Assembly (NCBI GenBank): GCA_015059245.1
Contig: SVAU01000003.1
Span: 1 to 64,000, forward strand
DNA: 64,000 nucleotides
From: Bacillota bacterium
GTDB lineage: Bacteria; Bacillota_I; Bacilli_A; RF39; UBA660
Reading direction: 5' to 3'
In this document: piece by piece, positions 8,581 to 17,128 of the stretch
How the letters are laid out: each line of letters starts with the position of its first letter
Position numbering within the stretch: the first letter of the stretch is position 1
The notes under the pieces: generated by a model
Told to the model about the DNA's origin: nothing
The model's input: the letters and a program-made list of their open reading frames with translations, nothing else
Database searches by the model: none
Position numbers and translations under genes: made by a program

Positions 8581-9687
8581 CTATTCTGTTACTACTTCTT
8601 TGCATTTTATATCAGTTATTTTTAATTTAGTATGTCCTATATATATATCTTTTTTATTACCACATACTAAAATACTATAATCTTCAAATTTATATAATTC
8701 TGAATTATTGGTTCCTGTTTCCTTTTTGATTGGATCTTTAAATAATGAATCTACTGTTATTTTATGTGATGATATAGCTGAAGATAATTCGTATTGACCA
8801 TCAGGGAATGTTACTAGTACTTCATTTAAACAATATTTATTTATTGTTATTCCTTCATTTGAATATATTTCTGTTGCTTTTTTACTACATTTCTTTTCTT
8901 TAGTTACTGTTAGTGAATATTCTTCTAAATTAATAGAACTTACTAAGATAGTATCAGACATATAAATTATATGATTGCCTTGACTATTTTCCATATTCTT
9001 AACTACTCCAACTATTGTTATTTCATCGTATACATCATAACTATCTAAATTAATATTTTCTTCTTTAAATATAACTTTTAATGTTATGTTTTCAGCAAAC
9101 TCTACATAGCCATTTAATTTGTTTTCTGTTTCAGTATATGGTTTCATTTCGATAGAATTAATACCACTTTTTTTGCTTATTTTTCCTTTTATTTTTACAT
9201 AATTATTCTTATATTCGTTATGATTTTGTACTACTGAATTTAAGAATGTATTGATATCAATAGTTTCTATTTCTTTAGCATTACACATGTAACCTTTTTT
9301 ATAGAAAGGATCTACTATTAAAGTATCATAATCATCTTCATTACATTGCCATACTTTCATACCTAATGAACTATATACTATATTGTTATCTTTTTTTATA
9401 ATACTATATGTAAATACTGGTATTCTTTTAAATGTATATACTATAACTCCATCTATTACTATTGATGCAAATAATATAATAAGTGATATTATTATAGTTT
9501 TAGATTTTTTGTAGTTATTGTTCTTATTTATATTTATAGCAAGTACTATTATAGCTAATATCCATAATATTGGTCTTATTGCATTAGATGTTTTAATCAT
9601 TATTGATGTTATAACTAGAATTATACTAATTAATAATAATGGTTTGTTTAAGTTGAATTTTTCTTTGTTAGTCTTTTTCTTTTTCAT
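8581..9687 (-). CDS. Membrane protein with OB-like extracellular domain
   Basis: 368 residues. There are three hydrophobic segments in the first 105 residues (about 15-35, 36-50 and 63-85). The section around residues 170-250 (NNYVKIKGKISKKSG ... ITIVGVVKNM) has the strand pattern of tRNA_anti-like OB folds seen in other Bacillota membrane proteins; this is a by-eye guess. A C-terminal domain with three Cys follows. The ATG at 9687 has GGAG eight bases upstream; the longer frame from 9738 has none. Function unknown. Confidence 0.7.
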   Translation of the reverse strand: MKKKKTNKEKFNLNKPLLLISIILVITSIMIKTSNAIRPILWILAIIVLAININKNNNYKKSKTIIISLIILFASIVIDGVIVYTFKRIPVFTYSIIKKDNNIVYSSLGMKVWQCNEDDYDTLIVDPFYKKGYMCNAKEIETIDINTFLNSVVQNHNEYKNNYVKIKGKISKKSGINSIEMKPYTETENKLNGYVEFAENITLKVIFKEENINLDSYDVYDEITIVGVVKNMENSQGNHIIYMSDTILVSSINLEEYSLTVTKEKKCSKKATEIYSNEGITINKYCLNEVLVTFPDGQYELSSAISSHKITVDSLFKDPIKKETGTNNSELYKFEDYSILVCGNKKDIYIGHTKLKITDIKCKEVVTE

Positions 9688-9726
9688 ATTATTATCTCCT
9701 ACTATAATAGTATAATAAAATTCATA

Positions 9727-9766
9727 AAAAAAAGCCATAAATTAATTTAATAATTTATGGTTTTTT
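9727..9766. terminator. Bidirectional terminator between hup and the 8581 gene
   Basis: Stem CCATAAAT (9735-9742) with ATTTATGG (9753-9760), flanked by T8 on the minus side and T6 on the plus side. It ends hup transcription on the minus strand. A second perfect inverted repeat, ATTAACTAA-ga-TTAGTTAAT (9771-9790), overlaps the hup stop. Confidence 0.75.
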
Positions 9767-9781
9767 ATAAATTAACTAAGA

Positions 9782-10054
9782 TTAGTTAATAGCAGCTTTT
9801 AATTTGCTTCCAGCTTTGAATGATGCTGAATTTTTAGCAGGATATTTGCATTTTTCTTTAGTTAGAGGGTTGATACCTTCTCTAGCAGCACGTAGCTTTT
9901 TAGAGAATGTTCCGAAACCAACTAAAGCAACTTTACCTTCTTTTTTTAGTCCAGTTGTAATTCCTTCTAATGCAGCATCTAAAGCGCGAGTAGCGTCTGC
10001 TTTTGTTAAACCAGCTTTAGCTGCGATAAATTCTACTAATTCTTGTTTTCCCAT
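9782..10054 (-). CDS. hup: HU-family DNA-binding protein
   Basis: Dimeric nucleoid protein that bends DNA. 90 residues is the exact family length. The N-terminal helices start MGKQELVEFIAAKAGLTK; the saddle has VALVGFGTF, and the DNA-binding arm reads REGINPLTKEKCKYPAKNS where RxGRNPxTGExI is typical, with the conserved Pro retained. The ATG at 10054 is 7 bases after GGGAGGT; the longer in-frame start at 10096 is not needed. Monocistronic. Confidence 0.95.
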   Translation of the reverse strand: MGKQELVEFIAAKAGLTKADATRALDAALEGITTGLKKEGKVALVGFGTFSKKLRAAREGINPLTKEKCKYPAKNSASFKAGSKLKAAIN

Positions 10055-10087
10055 AATCTTTACCTCCCAATAAAAATTGTTCTTTTC

Positions 10088-10105
10088 GTAAGGCATTACC
10101 CTTAC
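10088..10105 (-). promoter_or_regulatory. Inverted repeat in the hup leader
   Basis: GTAAGG-cattac-CCTTAC, a perfect 6-base inverted repeat 34 bases before the hup ATG. It could be an operator or a short RNA hairpin. No assigned factor. Confidence 0.3.
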
Positions 10106-10185
10106 ATATTAAAAATATCAAAAATATATTGGTAAATCAAGATAAAAGTGCTATTTTGTCCCATTTTTTAGAGGTTTTTTACAAA

Positions 10186-10211
10186 AAAAATTAGTATTTC
10201 TACTAATTTTT
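10186..10211 (-). terminator. Terminator of the zinc-ribbon/Pro-Ala gene
   Basis: AAAAATTAGTA-gaaa-TACTAATTTTT on the minus strand followed by T-rich sequence, 10 bases past the stop at 10221. Confidence 0.75.
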
Positions 10212-10220
10212 GTTTTTTTG

Positions 10221-11597
10221 TTATTGAGTTTGTGTCCCAGGTGTTTCAGTATTTGGAGTTTGTGGTGTTGTTTCAGGTGTTGGTTGTTGTTCTGTTGTTG
10301 GTTGATCTGTTGGTGTTTGGGTATTTGGAGTTGTTGGTTGTTGTTCAACTACAACATGTTCAAATACTCCTTTATATGTACCAAATATTGATGAATACAT
10401 TTCTATAGTACTTATTGCTTTTAATGAATCATCAGAATAAGATACAGTTCCTATTAGTTCTGTTACTGAGGTAACATATTTTTCTTTGGAATCGCCACTT
10501 TGGTATACGATAGTAGCTCCTAAAGTAAGACTACTTCCACCATTTATATAATAAACTTGAATTGGCATTTCTCCTGAAGTTGTATTTACGATGTACGCAT
10601 CTTTACCACTTATTTTTATTTCTTCTACTGTAGTATCTTTAAAATTACTATTTAATGCGTAATAACTTTCTATTGTTGCTTTATTTATTTTACTAAAATT
10701 AGAACTAACACTCTCTAATTTTACAGCAACAGTTGAATCTGTATTAGTTACAATAACGTTATTTCCATCTTCTTGAATCATCCAACCTTCTTGTAAATTG
10801 AATTTGAATCCGTTAGATGATGCTGCGGATGCTATTGTTGTATTATTGTTGTTATTATTTTGGTTTGGTCTTGGTGTTCCTCCACCATTACCACCTAAAT
10901 TACCGTTCATAAGGAATACTCCTACTACTGCAGCAACGACTACAACTAATAATATTATAAGAGGAGTTTTATTTCCTTTTTTCTTAGTAGTTGTTTTAGT
11001 TTCTACTGGAGTAGATTGAGTTCCAGTTTCAGTAGGATCATCAGTTGAAGTTGGAATACTTTGAACTGATGTAGCTTCTATTGTTTGAACTGTTGGAGCG
11101 ATTGATACTGGCTCAGCAACTGGTGCAGGTTCTGCAACTGATGTAGTTTCAGCAACTGGAGCTGGCGCAGGAGCCGGAGTTGGTGCTGCTACTGGAGCAG
11201 GTTCCGCAACTGGTGCTGGTGCAGGAGCTGGAGTTGGTGCTGCTACTGGAGCAGGTTCTACAACTGGTGCAGGAGCTAGAGTTGGTGCTGCCACTGGAGC
11301 AGGTTCTACAACTGGAGCTGGCGCAGGAGCCGGAGTTGGTGCTGCTACTGGAGCAGGTTCTACAACTGGAGCTGGTGCTGGAGCCGGAGTTGGTGCTGCC
11401 ACTGGTGCAGGTTCTGCAACTGATGTAGTTTCAGCAACTGGAGCTGGCGCAGGAGCCGGAGTTGGTGCTGCTACTGGAGCAGGTTCCGCAACTGGTGCTG
11501 GTGCAGGTGTTGCACTAGCTGATGTATTTGTACCACAAATAGGACAAGACTCTGTTCCTACTTGTAAGGGATTACCACATTTTGGACAATTATTCAT
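10221..11597 (-). CDS. Zinc-ribbon membrane protein with long Pro-Ala repeat
   Basis: 458 residues in a modular layout. Residues 4-22 form a zinc ribbon (CPKCGNPL ... CPICG). Residues 26-165 are a Pro/Ala/Val repeat (units like [12 protein letters not shown]). A basic stretch and one membrane helix (about 208-230) follow, then a folded domain with [16 protein letters not shown] at about 265-400, similar in feel to PsbP/DUF-type secreted domains. The tail is Pro/Thr/Gln-rich. The zinc ribbon and repeat should be cytoplasmic and the rest external. Function unknown. AGGAGG before the ATG supports the start. Confidence 0.8.
   Translation of the reverse strand: MNNCPKCGNPLQVGTESCPICGTNTSASATPAPAPVAEPAPVAAPTPAPAPAPVAETTSVAEPAPVAAPTPAPAPAPVVEPAPVAAPTPAPAPAPVVEPAPVAAPTLAPAPVVEPAPVAAPTPAPAPAPVAEPAPVAAPTPAPAPAPVAETTSVAEPAPVAEPVSIAPTVQTIEATSVQSIPTSTDDPTETGTQSTPVETKTTTKKKGNKTPLIILLVVVVAAVVGVFLMNGNLGGNGGGTPRPNQNNNNNNTTIASAASSNGFKFNLQEGWMIQEDGNNVIVTNTDSTVAVKLESVSSNFSKINKATIESYYALNSNFKDTTVEEIKISGKDAYIVNTTSGEMPIQVYYINGGSSLTLGATIVYQSGDSKEKYVTSVTELIGTVSYSDDSLKAISTIEMYSSIFGTYKGVFEHVVVEQQPTTPNTQTPTDQPTTEQQPTPETTPQTPNTETPGTQTQ
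11090..11520 (-). repeat. Imperfect tandem DNA repeat encoding the Pro-Ala region
   Basis: Units built from GGAGCTGGCGCAGGAGCCGGAG-like and ACTGGAGCAGGTTC-like blocks recur many times (read on the plus strand). They are much richer in GC than the surroundings. Long near-identical blocks make length change by slippage or recombination likely. Confidence 0.85.
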
Positions 11598-11648
11598 ATA
11601 TAATTCCTCCTATTATTATTTTAATTATAATATAATTGCACAAAAAAA

Positions 11649-11675
11649 GCCATAGTAAAATTATATAACTATGGC
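11649..11675 (-). terminator. Terminator overlapping the spoIVA stop
   Basis: Stem GCCATAGT (minus strand) with ACTATGGC followed by TTTTTTTG. The spoIVA stop at 11661-11663 lies in the loop. Confidence 0.75.
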
Positions 11676-13139
11676 GATTAAATTATTTGATCCTTTATTA
11701 ACTATTTTTGTTACCGTTTGAGATAATTTGTATCTAGTACTTTCTGGAACAACTGAAAGTTTAGCTTGAATGCCTTCTTTTACTATTACATCTAAACTAC
11801 GACCAAATATCTCACTTCTCCAAATATTAGTTGGATCTGTTTCATAATCTTTCATTAAATAATTTATTAGTTCTTTACTTTGTAATTCACTACCTATTAT
11901 AGGTTCAAATACACTTACTACATCTGCTTTTATAATATGATAAGATGCTGCTTTTGCTTTTAATTTCACTCCATATCTACTACCCTGTTTTACTATTTCA
12001 GGTGTATCTAATTCCATATCTTTTAATGTAGGATATACAATACCATAACCTGTTTGTTTAGCTGTTTTTAATGCTGATTTAATTATTTCTGTTTCTTCTT
12101 TAGTTTCTTTGTATGAAGAAAATATTTTTAACATACCTGCTTTAGTATTTACTGTATCTCCCATCATTTCATTTAGTATTTCATTATATAATTCGTCGTT
12201 ACTATCTAAATTAATATTTACTATACCAGTTGATGTATCTACATTACTTATATATGCTTTATGAATATATGTACTATCTTTAAAGTGTTCTAGTATTGTA
12301 TCTACATCTTTTAATTTATTAACTTTTAAAGTACTTGTTTTTATTTTTGTTAGGTATTCTTCTTTTACTTTATGATTATTACTTAGAATATGCACCCATT
12401 CTGGTAATCTTATATCAATATTTAATACTGGGAATTCATATAATGCTGCTTTTAATATTTCATAGATTTCATATTCATTCATACTTTCTACACTTATAGG
12501 TAATACTGTTACGTTATGTTTATTTCTTAATTCATTGGCAATACTAATTGTTGATTCGGCATGTGGATGTGTAGAGTTTAAAATTACAATAAAAGGTTTA
12601 TTAATGTTTTTTAATTCAGAAATTACTTTTTCTTCTGCTTCTATGTAGTTTTCTCTTTTTATATCTCCGATGGAACCATCTGTTGTTACCACTATACCGA
12701 TTGTTGCATGATCTTTTATTACTTTTTCAGTACCTATTTCTGCGGCTGTAGTAAAATCAACTGGTTCTTTAAACCAAGGAGTTAAGACCATTCTAGGATT
12801 ACCATTTTCGTCTTCATATCCATTTGATCCTGGTATTACATAACCTACACAATCAACCAATTTAATATTAGTAGTAAAGTTTTCAACTTGAATAGTTGCT
12901 CCGTTACTTGGGACAAATTTTGGTTCTGTAGTCATTATTGTTTTACCTTGAGCACTTTGAGGTATTTCATCTAAACAGTGTTTCTTTTCGTATTCATCTA
13001 TAATATTAGGTACTACTAAGTTTTCGATGAATCTTTTAATAAATGTTGATTTACCTGTACGAACTGCCCCTACTACACCTAAATAAATTTCACCGTTTCC
13101 CCTTTTAGAAATTGATTCTATTATTTTGTTATCTTTCAA
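11661..13139 (-). CDS. spoIVA: Stage IV sporulation protein A (SpoIVA)
   Basis: ATPase that polymerises on the forespore outer membrane and forms the base layer of the spore coat. 492 residues, the same length as the Bacillus protein as I recall it. The P-loop is GAVRTGKSTF (about residues 24-33); VDCVGYVIPGSNGYED and IGIVVTTDGSIGDI are characteristic, and the C-terminal region covers about 430-492. The start appears to be TTG at 13139, five bases after GGGGTG. Upstream is a sporulation-type -10 candidate (13166-13173). The flanking gene at 13276 runs in the opposite direction. Confidence 0.96.
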   Translation of the reverse strand: MKDNKIIESISKRGNGEIYLGVVGAVRTGKSTFIKRFIENLVVPNIIDEYEKKHCLDEIPQSAQGKTIMTTEPKFVPSNGATIQVENFTTNIKLVDCVGYVIPGSNGYEDENGNPRMVLTPWFKEPVDFTTAAEIGTEKVIKDHATIGIVVTTDGSIGDIKRENYIEAEEKVISELKNINKPFIVILNSTHPHAESTISIANELRNKHNVTVLPISVESMNEYEIYEILKAALYEFPVLNIDIRLPEWVHILSNNHKVKEEYLTKIKTSTLKVNKLKDVDTILEHFKDSTYIHKAYISNVDTSTGIVNINLDSNDELYNEILNEMMGDTVNTKAGMLKIFSSYKETKEETEIIKSALKTAKQTGYGIVYPTLKDMELDTPEIVKQGSRYGVKLKAKAASYHIIKADVVSVFEPIIGSELQSKELINYLMKDYETDPTNIWRSEIFGRSLDVIVKEGIQAKLSVVPESTRYKLSQTVTKIVNKGSNNLIAIVI

Positions 13140-13165
13140 TATAACACCCCTATCATTTCTAATAA

Positions 13166-13177
13166 AATTTATGTATA
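13166..13177 (-). promoter_or_regulatory. Putative sporulation sigma factor -10 region of spoIVA
   Basis: On the minus strand TATACATAAATT, with CATAAATT resembling the mother-cell sigma E/K -10 elements (CATACAAT / CATAnnnTA). An identical 12-mer precedes spoVIF. A GTTCT element starts 22 bases upstream of CATA. Confidence 0.4.
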
Positions 13178-13237
13178 TTTTCTAATTATTAGAACTAAAT
13201 ATTTATTAAAATATATATTTTATATTTAGCTTAATTG

Positions 13238-13246
13238 TGTTATAAT
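13238..13246 (+). promoter_or_regulatory. Extended -10 promoter of the sortase gene
   Basis: TGTTATAAT, 29 bases before the ATG at 13276. No clear -35 at the right spacing. Confidence 0.55.
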
Positions 13247-13275
13247 TATTCTTATGATAGAGAGGCGTGTTTAGT

Positions 13276-14901
13276 ATGGATAAAATTAAACTACCAAAAT
13301 TAAAAACTGAGTCAGATGTTCATATTGAACAAGTTAATAAGCAAAGAGAATTAAATGATTTGGAAAAAACTGCTGTAATGCAATTTCTAATTGATGAACA
13401 AGAAAAAGATTTAAGTAAAACTCAACAATTAAAAATACTAAATTCTAAAAAGAAAAGAGTTGTTACTGAGTTTGAACTTCCAAAGATGGAAAGTACTAAA
13501 TCTACTCTTCCTAAAAAAGAAATTTCTTCAGAAATAGAAATGCCAAAAAAAGTTAATAATCTTACTGATACTATCAGAATTAAACTTAGTGATTTAAGAG
13601 CCGCTGTTCAAAAAAGAGAACAAGAAGCTTTAGAAAAAGAAAAAGAAGTTACTAAGAAGAAATCATTATACGATACAATTATTATAAAATTAGATGATAT
13701 TATAAATAATAGAAAAGCTTTAAAGAGCGTTGGTTCTTTAAAAGTTGTAGATGTACAAATCCCATTATATGGAGATAGTAAAAAAAGTGTTAGAGTAAAA
13801 GATATTACTAAAGCTAAAGAATTTAAATTAAATGTTGATAGTATTGAATTTATGAGTCAACTTAGAAATTTAAATGTTATAGCATTAAATAAATTAAGTT
13901 CTAAGAAAACTATTGATGTTAGAAAGAATTCTGATTATAAAAAGAATCATGCTTTTGAAAAAATTAAAGTTCCTAAAGAAGATTACCTAGCGTTTAAAGA
14001 TGAATTAACTGAATTTGCTATAGATAAGTTATATTATCAATATGCATTAAAAGAAACTAAGAAATATAAAATGTATAAAGCAAGTGTTGCATTATCAGTA
14101 CTAGTATTCTTAGTAACTAGTTTAGTTATATTTAGTTGGTTTGTACAAGGAGTTACAATTAATAATTTAAGTAATTCATTAACTGAAGTTGCTCCTGTAG
14201 AAAAAGTTGAAGATGGTACATTAATTAATGTTGAATTAATTGAAGATATACCTACTTCAGAAGATGGTACTTTAGATAAAGAAACAGTCAAAAAGAATGA
14301 TATGTACTGGCAATATTTAAATACTCCACTATCTTCTATTGATTTCACTCAATTATTAAAACAAAATAAAGATACAGTTGGATGGTTAATAGTTAATAAT
14401 ACTAATATAAATTATCCAGTAGTTCAAACTACTAATAATGATTATTATTTAAAACATGCTTTTGATAGAAGTAAAAATTATGCTGGTTGGGTTTATGCTG
14501 ACTTTAGAAATAATTTTGATACTTTATCTAAGAATACTGTTATATATGCTCATGGTAGAAAAGATGGAGTTATGTTTGGTTCACTAAATAATGCTTTAAA
14601 GAAAAATTGGTATACTAATTTAGAAAATCAAATAATTCAATTATCTACTATTAAATATAATACTATGTGGCAAATATTCTCAGTATATAAGATAGAAGCT
14701 GAATCTTATTATATAACTACTGATTTTAGTAATAGTGATTCTTTTGGTGAATTTGTTAAAACTATGGAAGAAAGAAGTATTTATGATTTTGGTGTAGATG
14801 TATCATCTGATGATAGATTACTTACTTTATCTACTTGTTTTAATGATAAAGGTACTAGATTAGTTGTTCAAGCTAAGTTAGTTAAGATTCAAGAAAGATA
14901 A
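13276..14901 (+). CDS. Class B sortase with a 270-residue cytoplasmic N-terminal extension
   Basis: Membrane cysteine transpeptidase that attaches proteins to peptidoglycan or to pilin. 541 residues from the ATG at 13276 (AGAGG 10 bases upstream; a GTG at 13267 lies in that site). Residues 1-265 are charged, with Lys/Glu-rich helical stretches; one membrane helix is at about 269-292, and the sortase domain runs from about 355 to 540. Catalytic residues are visible: His426 (YAHGRKDG), Cys521 (LSTCFND), Arg528 (GTRLVV). Class B is supported by GWLIVNNTNINYPVVQ and the NDYYLKHAF region. Ordinary SrtB has only a short N-terminus, so the long cytoplasmic part is unusual. No substrate with a clear sorting signal is found in the window. 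Confidence 0.9.
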   Translation: MDKIKLPKLKTESDVHIEQVNKQRELNDLEKTAVMQFLIDEQEKDLSKTQQLKILNSKKKRVVTEFELPKMESTKSTLPKKEISSEIEMPKKVNNLTDTIRIKLSDLRAAVQKREQEALEKEKEVTKKKSLYDTIIIKLDDIINNRKALKSVGSLKVVDVQIPLYGDSKKSVRVKDITKAKEFKLNVDSIEFMSQLRNLNVIALNKLSSKKTIDVRKNSDYKKNHAFEKIKVPKEDYLAFKDELTEFAIDKLYYQYALKETKKYKMYKASVALSVLVFLVTSLVIFSWFVQGVTINNLSNSLTEVAPVEKVEDGTLINVELIEDIPTSEDGTLDKETVKKNDMYWQYLNTPLSSIDFTQLLKQNKDTVGWLIVNNTNINYPVVQTTNNDYYLKHAFDRSKNYAGWVYADFRNNFDTLSKNTVIYAHGRKDGVMFGSLNNALKKNWYTNLENQIIQLSTIKYNTMWQIFSVYKIEAESYYITTDFSNSDSFGEFVKTMEERSIYDFGVDVSSDDRLLTLSTCFNDKGTRLVVQAKLVKIQER

Positions 14902-14907
14902 TAAAAT

Positions 14908-14935
14908 AAAAACTCACAATAATGTGAGTTTTTTT
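14908..14935. terminator. Bidirectional terminator between sortase and fhs
   Basis: AAAAACTCACA-ataa-TGTGAGTTTTTTT, with T runs in both directions, between two convergent genes. Confidence 0.85.
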
Positions 14936-14940
14936 ATGTA

Positions 14941-16539
14941 TTAAGATAAACCAACTATTTCGTTATCTTCAATATATATTTTTTCATAATTAGGTTTTTT
15001 TGGTAAACCTGGCATTGCTATGATACTTCCTAGATATATAGTTATGAATCCAGCACCATTATATAGTTTAACGTTTTTAACTGTTACTTCATATCCTTCT
15101 GGATTACCTAGTACATCTTTATCATCTGATATAGAATATTGTGTTTTAGATATTACTACTGGTAATTTATCTAGATTATTATCTTTTAGAGATTCTAAAA
15201 TAGATTTAGCTTGTTCTGAATAGTTTACTTTACTTGCTTTGAAGATATCTTTTACTATTCTATCTATTTTTTCTTCTACTGGTACTTTAACATCGTATAG
15301 TTTTTTATATTTTTCTCTGTTTGTCATAGCAAGTACTTCGTCTGCTAGAGGGATTGCTCCTACTCCACCATCTTTGTATGCTGTAGATACTGCAAATTTA
15401 ACTTTTTGTTCTTGGCAATATTTTTCTACGAATGCTATGTCTTCGTCAGTATCATTATCATATTTATTTAAACATACGATAATATTCTTAGTCATATTTT
15501 TTAGAATATCGATATGTGCTTTTAAGTTTACTATACCTTCTTCGATATTATCATTACCATTATACTTCAATGCTTTTATTGTAGTTACTAATACTGTAGC
15601 GTCTGGCATTAGTCCAGTTTCTCTACATTTTATATCAAAGAATTTTAATGCACCTAGGTCTGAACCGAATCCTGCTTCAGTAATACAGTAATCGCCTAAT
15701 TTAAGTGCTGTTGTTGTAGCTATAACACTTGAGCAACCATGTGCTATATTAGCAAATGGTCCACCATGTATAATTACGGGGTTGTGTTCTAATGTTTGCA
15801 CTAAGTTAGGTTTAATAGCATCCATAAGTAGTACTTGCATTGAACCAGTTACATTTAAATCTTTAGCAAATAACGGTTTTCCATCTTTTGTATAACCGAT
15901 CAAGATACGATCTAATTTAACTTTTAAGTCATCCATATCTTTTGCTAAACATAGAATTGCCATTATTTCTGATGCAGCTGTTATATCGAATTTTTCTTTT
16001 CTACTATAATTCTTACTATTAATAGTAATGTCTTTTAAAGCACGATCATTAACATCTAAACATCTATTAAACATTATTCTATTTTCATCTATATTAAGTT
16101 CATTTCCTTGAAATATATGATTGTCTATAGCAGCACATAATAAGTTATTAGCTGCTGTAATAGCATGGAAGTCTCCTGTAAAATTTAAGTTAATATCTTC
16201 CATAGGAATTACTTGTGAATGTCCTCCACCAGTTGCTCCACCTTTAATACCAAATACTGGTCCTAGTGATGGTTCTCTTAATGATGCTATTGCATTTATT
16301 CCTTTATGACATAATGCGTCTAATAAACCGATAGATACTGTTGTTTTACCTTCTCCAAATGGAGTTGGGCTTGTTGCAGTAACTAAAATTAATTTACCTT
16401 TATCCCCTGTTACCTTGTCATATTTTACTTTAGCTTTATAATCTCCATAATATTCAAGATAGTTCTCTATTCCTACCCTAGTTGCGATATCTTTAATAGG
16501 CAACATTTCTGTATTATGAGCTATTTCAATATCTGTCAT
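14941..16539 (-). CDS. fhs: Formate--tetrahydrofolate ligase
   Basis: Makes 10-formyl-THF from formate, THF and ATP in the cytoplasm. 532 residues, slightly shorter than the usual 555 or so. The P-loop is ATSPTPFGEGKTT (about residues 54-67). Other hallmarks are REPSLGPVFGIKGGATGGGH, LTGDFHAIT-like NFTGDFHAITAANNL, and VIHGGPFANIAHGCSS. The product feeds fmt and purine synthesis. AGAGGTG five bases before the ATG supports the start. Monocistronic. Confidence 0.97.
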   Translation of the reverse strand: MTDIEIAHNTEMLPIKDIATRVGIENYLEYYGDYKAKVKYDKVTGDKGKLILVTATSPTPFGEGKTTVSIGLLDALCHKGINAIASLREPSLGPVFGIKGGATGGGHSQVIPMEDINLNFTGDFHAITAANNLLCAAIDNHIFQGNELNIDENRIMFNRCLDVNDRALKDITINSKNYSRKEKFDITAASEIMAILCLAKDMDDLKVKLDRILIGYTKDGKPLFAKDLNVTGSMQVLLMDAIKPNLVQTLEHNPVIIHGGPFANIAHGCSSVIATTTALKLGDYCITEAGFGSDLGALKFFDIKCRETGLMPDATVLVTTIKALKYNGNDNIEEGIVNLKAHIDILKNMTKNIIVCLNKYDNDTDEDIAFVEKYCQEQKVKFAVSTAYKDGGVGAIPLADEVLAMTNREKYKKLYDVKVPVEEKIDRIVKDIFKASKVNYSEQAKSILESLKDNNLDKLPVVISKTQYSISDDKDVLGNPEGYEVTVKNVKLYNGAGFITIYLGSIIAMPGLPKKPNYEKIYIEDNEIVGLS

Positions 16540-16608
16540 ATAATCACCTCTACCTATATAGAGTATATAATAAATATGATGTTTTATCTAGGTAGTTTAC
16601 ACATTATT

Positions 16609-16851
16609 TTAAAACATTTTATCTACACTTTTTGGTACCTTATCCTTTAATATAGTATCTACTATTTTATCTTCTTTTGCTTTACTTACATCTTTTCCTG
16701 TAAGAGCTGATAAAGTACTTATTATTTCTCTTAAAGTAGATTCATCTTTTAGATTACCTTTTTGTAACTTTGTAGCTAAAGATATGATAGTATCTTTGTC
16801 TACTTTAGTTTTCTTTTCTACTTTATTAAAAAATTTATCATCAAAATTCAT
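16609..16851 (-). CDS. spoVIF: Stage VI sporulation protein F-like (SpoVIF family)
   Basis: 80 residues, the right size for SpoVIF, a small mother-cell coat-assembly factor in Bacillus. The pattern DKFFNKVEKKTKVDKDTI, LATKLQKGNLKDESTLREII, KDVSKAKEDKIVDTIL and KVPKSVDKM follows the family spacing that I recall. This is recognition from memory and not an alignment. AGGTGAT precedes the ATG. The -10-like element at 16867 matches that of spoIVA, which supports sporulation control. Confidence 0.75.
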   Translation of the reverse strand: MNFDDKFFNKVEKKTKVDKDTIISLATKLQKGNLKDESTLREIISTLSALTGKDVSKAKEDKIVDTILKDKVPKSVDKMF

Positions 16852-16866
16852 AAAATCACCTAATAT

Positions 16867-16878
16867 AATTTATGTATA
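16867..16878 (-). promoter_or_regulatory. Putative sporulation sigma factor -10 region of spoVIF
   Basis: On the minus strand TATACATAAATT followed by A, giving CATAAATTA, which fits the sigma K pattern CATAnnnTA. It is identical to the element upstream of spoIVA, with a GTTTCT element starting 22 bases upstream of CATA in the same phase. The leader would be about 9 bases. Confidence 0.4.
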
Positions 16879-16916
16879 ATTTAATAAAAAAGAAACATAA
16901 TAATAATGGTGATATT

Positions 16917-17078
16917 ATGATAGATGAATTTAAACAAAAGATAGATTGTTGTGTTAGAGATTGTGTTCATTGTGTAGATGGATGTCATTGTAATTTACAA
17001 ACTATACAAATTACTAAAGATATTAGGAATGAAAATACAATGTATAATACGATTTGTCAAAGTTATGAAGAAGAATAA
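16917..17078 (+). CDS. Small Cys-rich DUF1540 protein
   Basis: 53 residues from the ATG at 16917, which has GGTGAT just upstream (the longer frame from 16872 has no ribosome site). Six Cys, in the arrangement C-C-x3-C-x2-C-x3-C-x-CNL followed by ITKD and a final Cys, match the DUF1540 pattern, a probable small metal-binding or disulfide-rich protein. Function unknown. It is divergent from spoVIF, sharing 65 bases of upstream DNA, which makes a sporulation link possible but unproven. Confidence 0.75.
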   Translation: MIDEFKQKIDCCVRDCVHCVDGCHCNLQTIQITKDIRNENTMYNTICQSYEEE

Positions 17079-17092
17079 TTCTTCTTTTTTTG
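17067..17092 (+). terminator. Terminator overlapping the DUF1540 stop
   Basis: AAGAAGAA-taa-TTCTTCTTTTTTT; the TAA stop forms the loop and the T run follows. Confidence 0.65.
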
Positions 17093-17128
17093 TGGTTTTA
17101 TGATATATTTATCTTAAGAGGTATGAGT

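Noticed and set aside
10151..10348. 65-codon Gln/Asn-rich frame on the minus strand
   Set aside because: It lies mostly inside the C-terminal Pro/Thr/Gln region of the zinc-ribbon gene in another frame, and it spans that gene's terminator.
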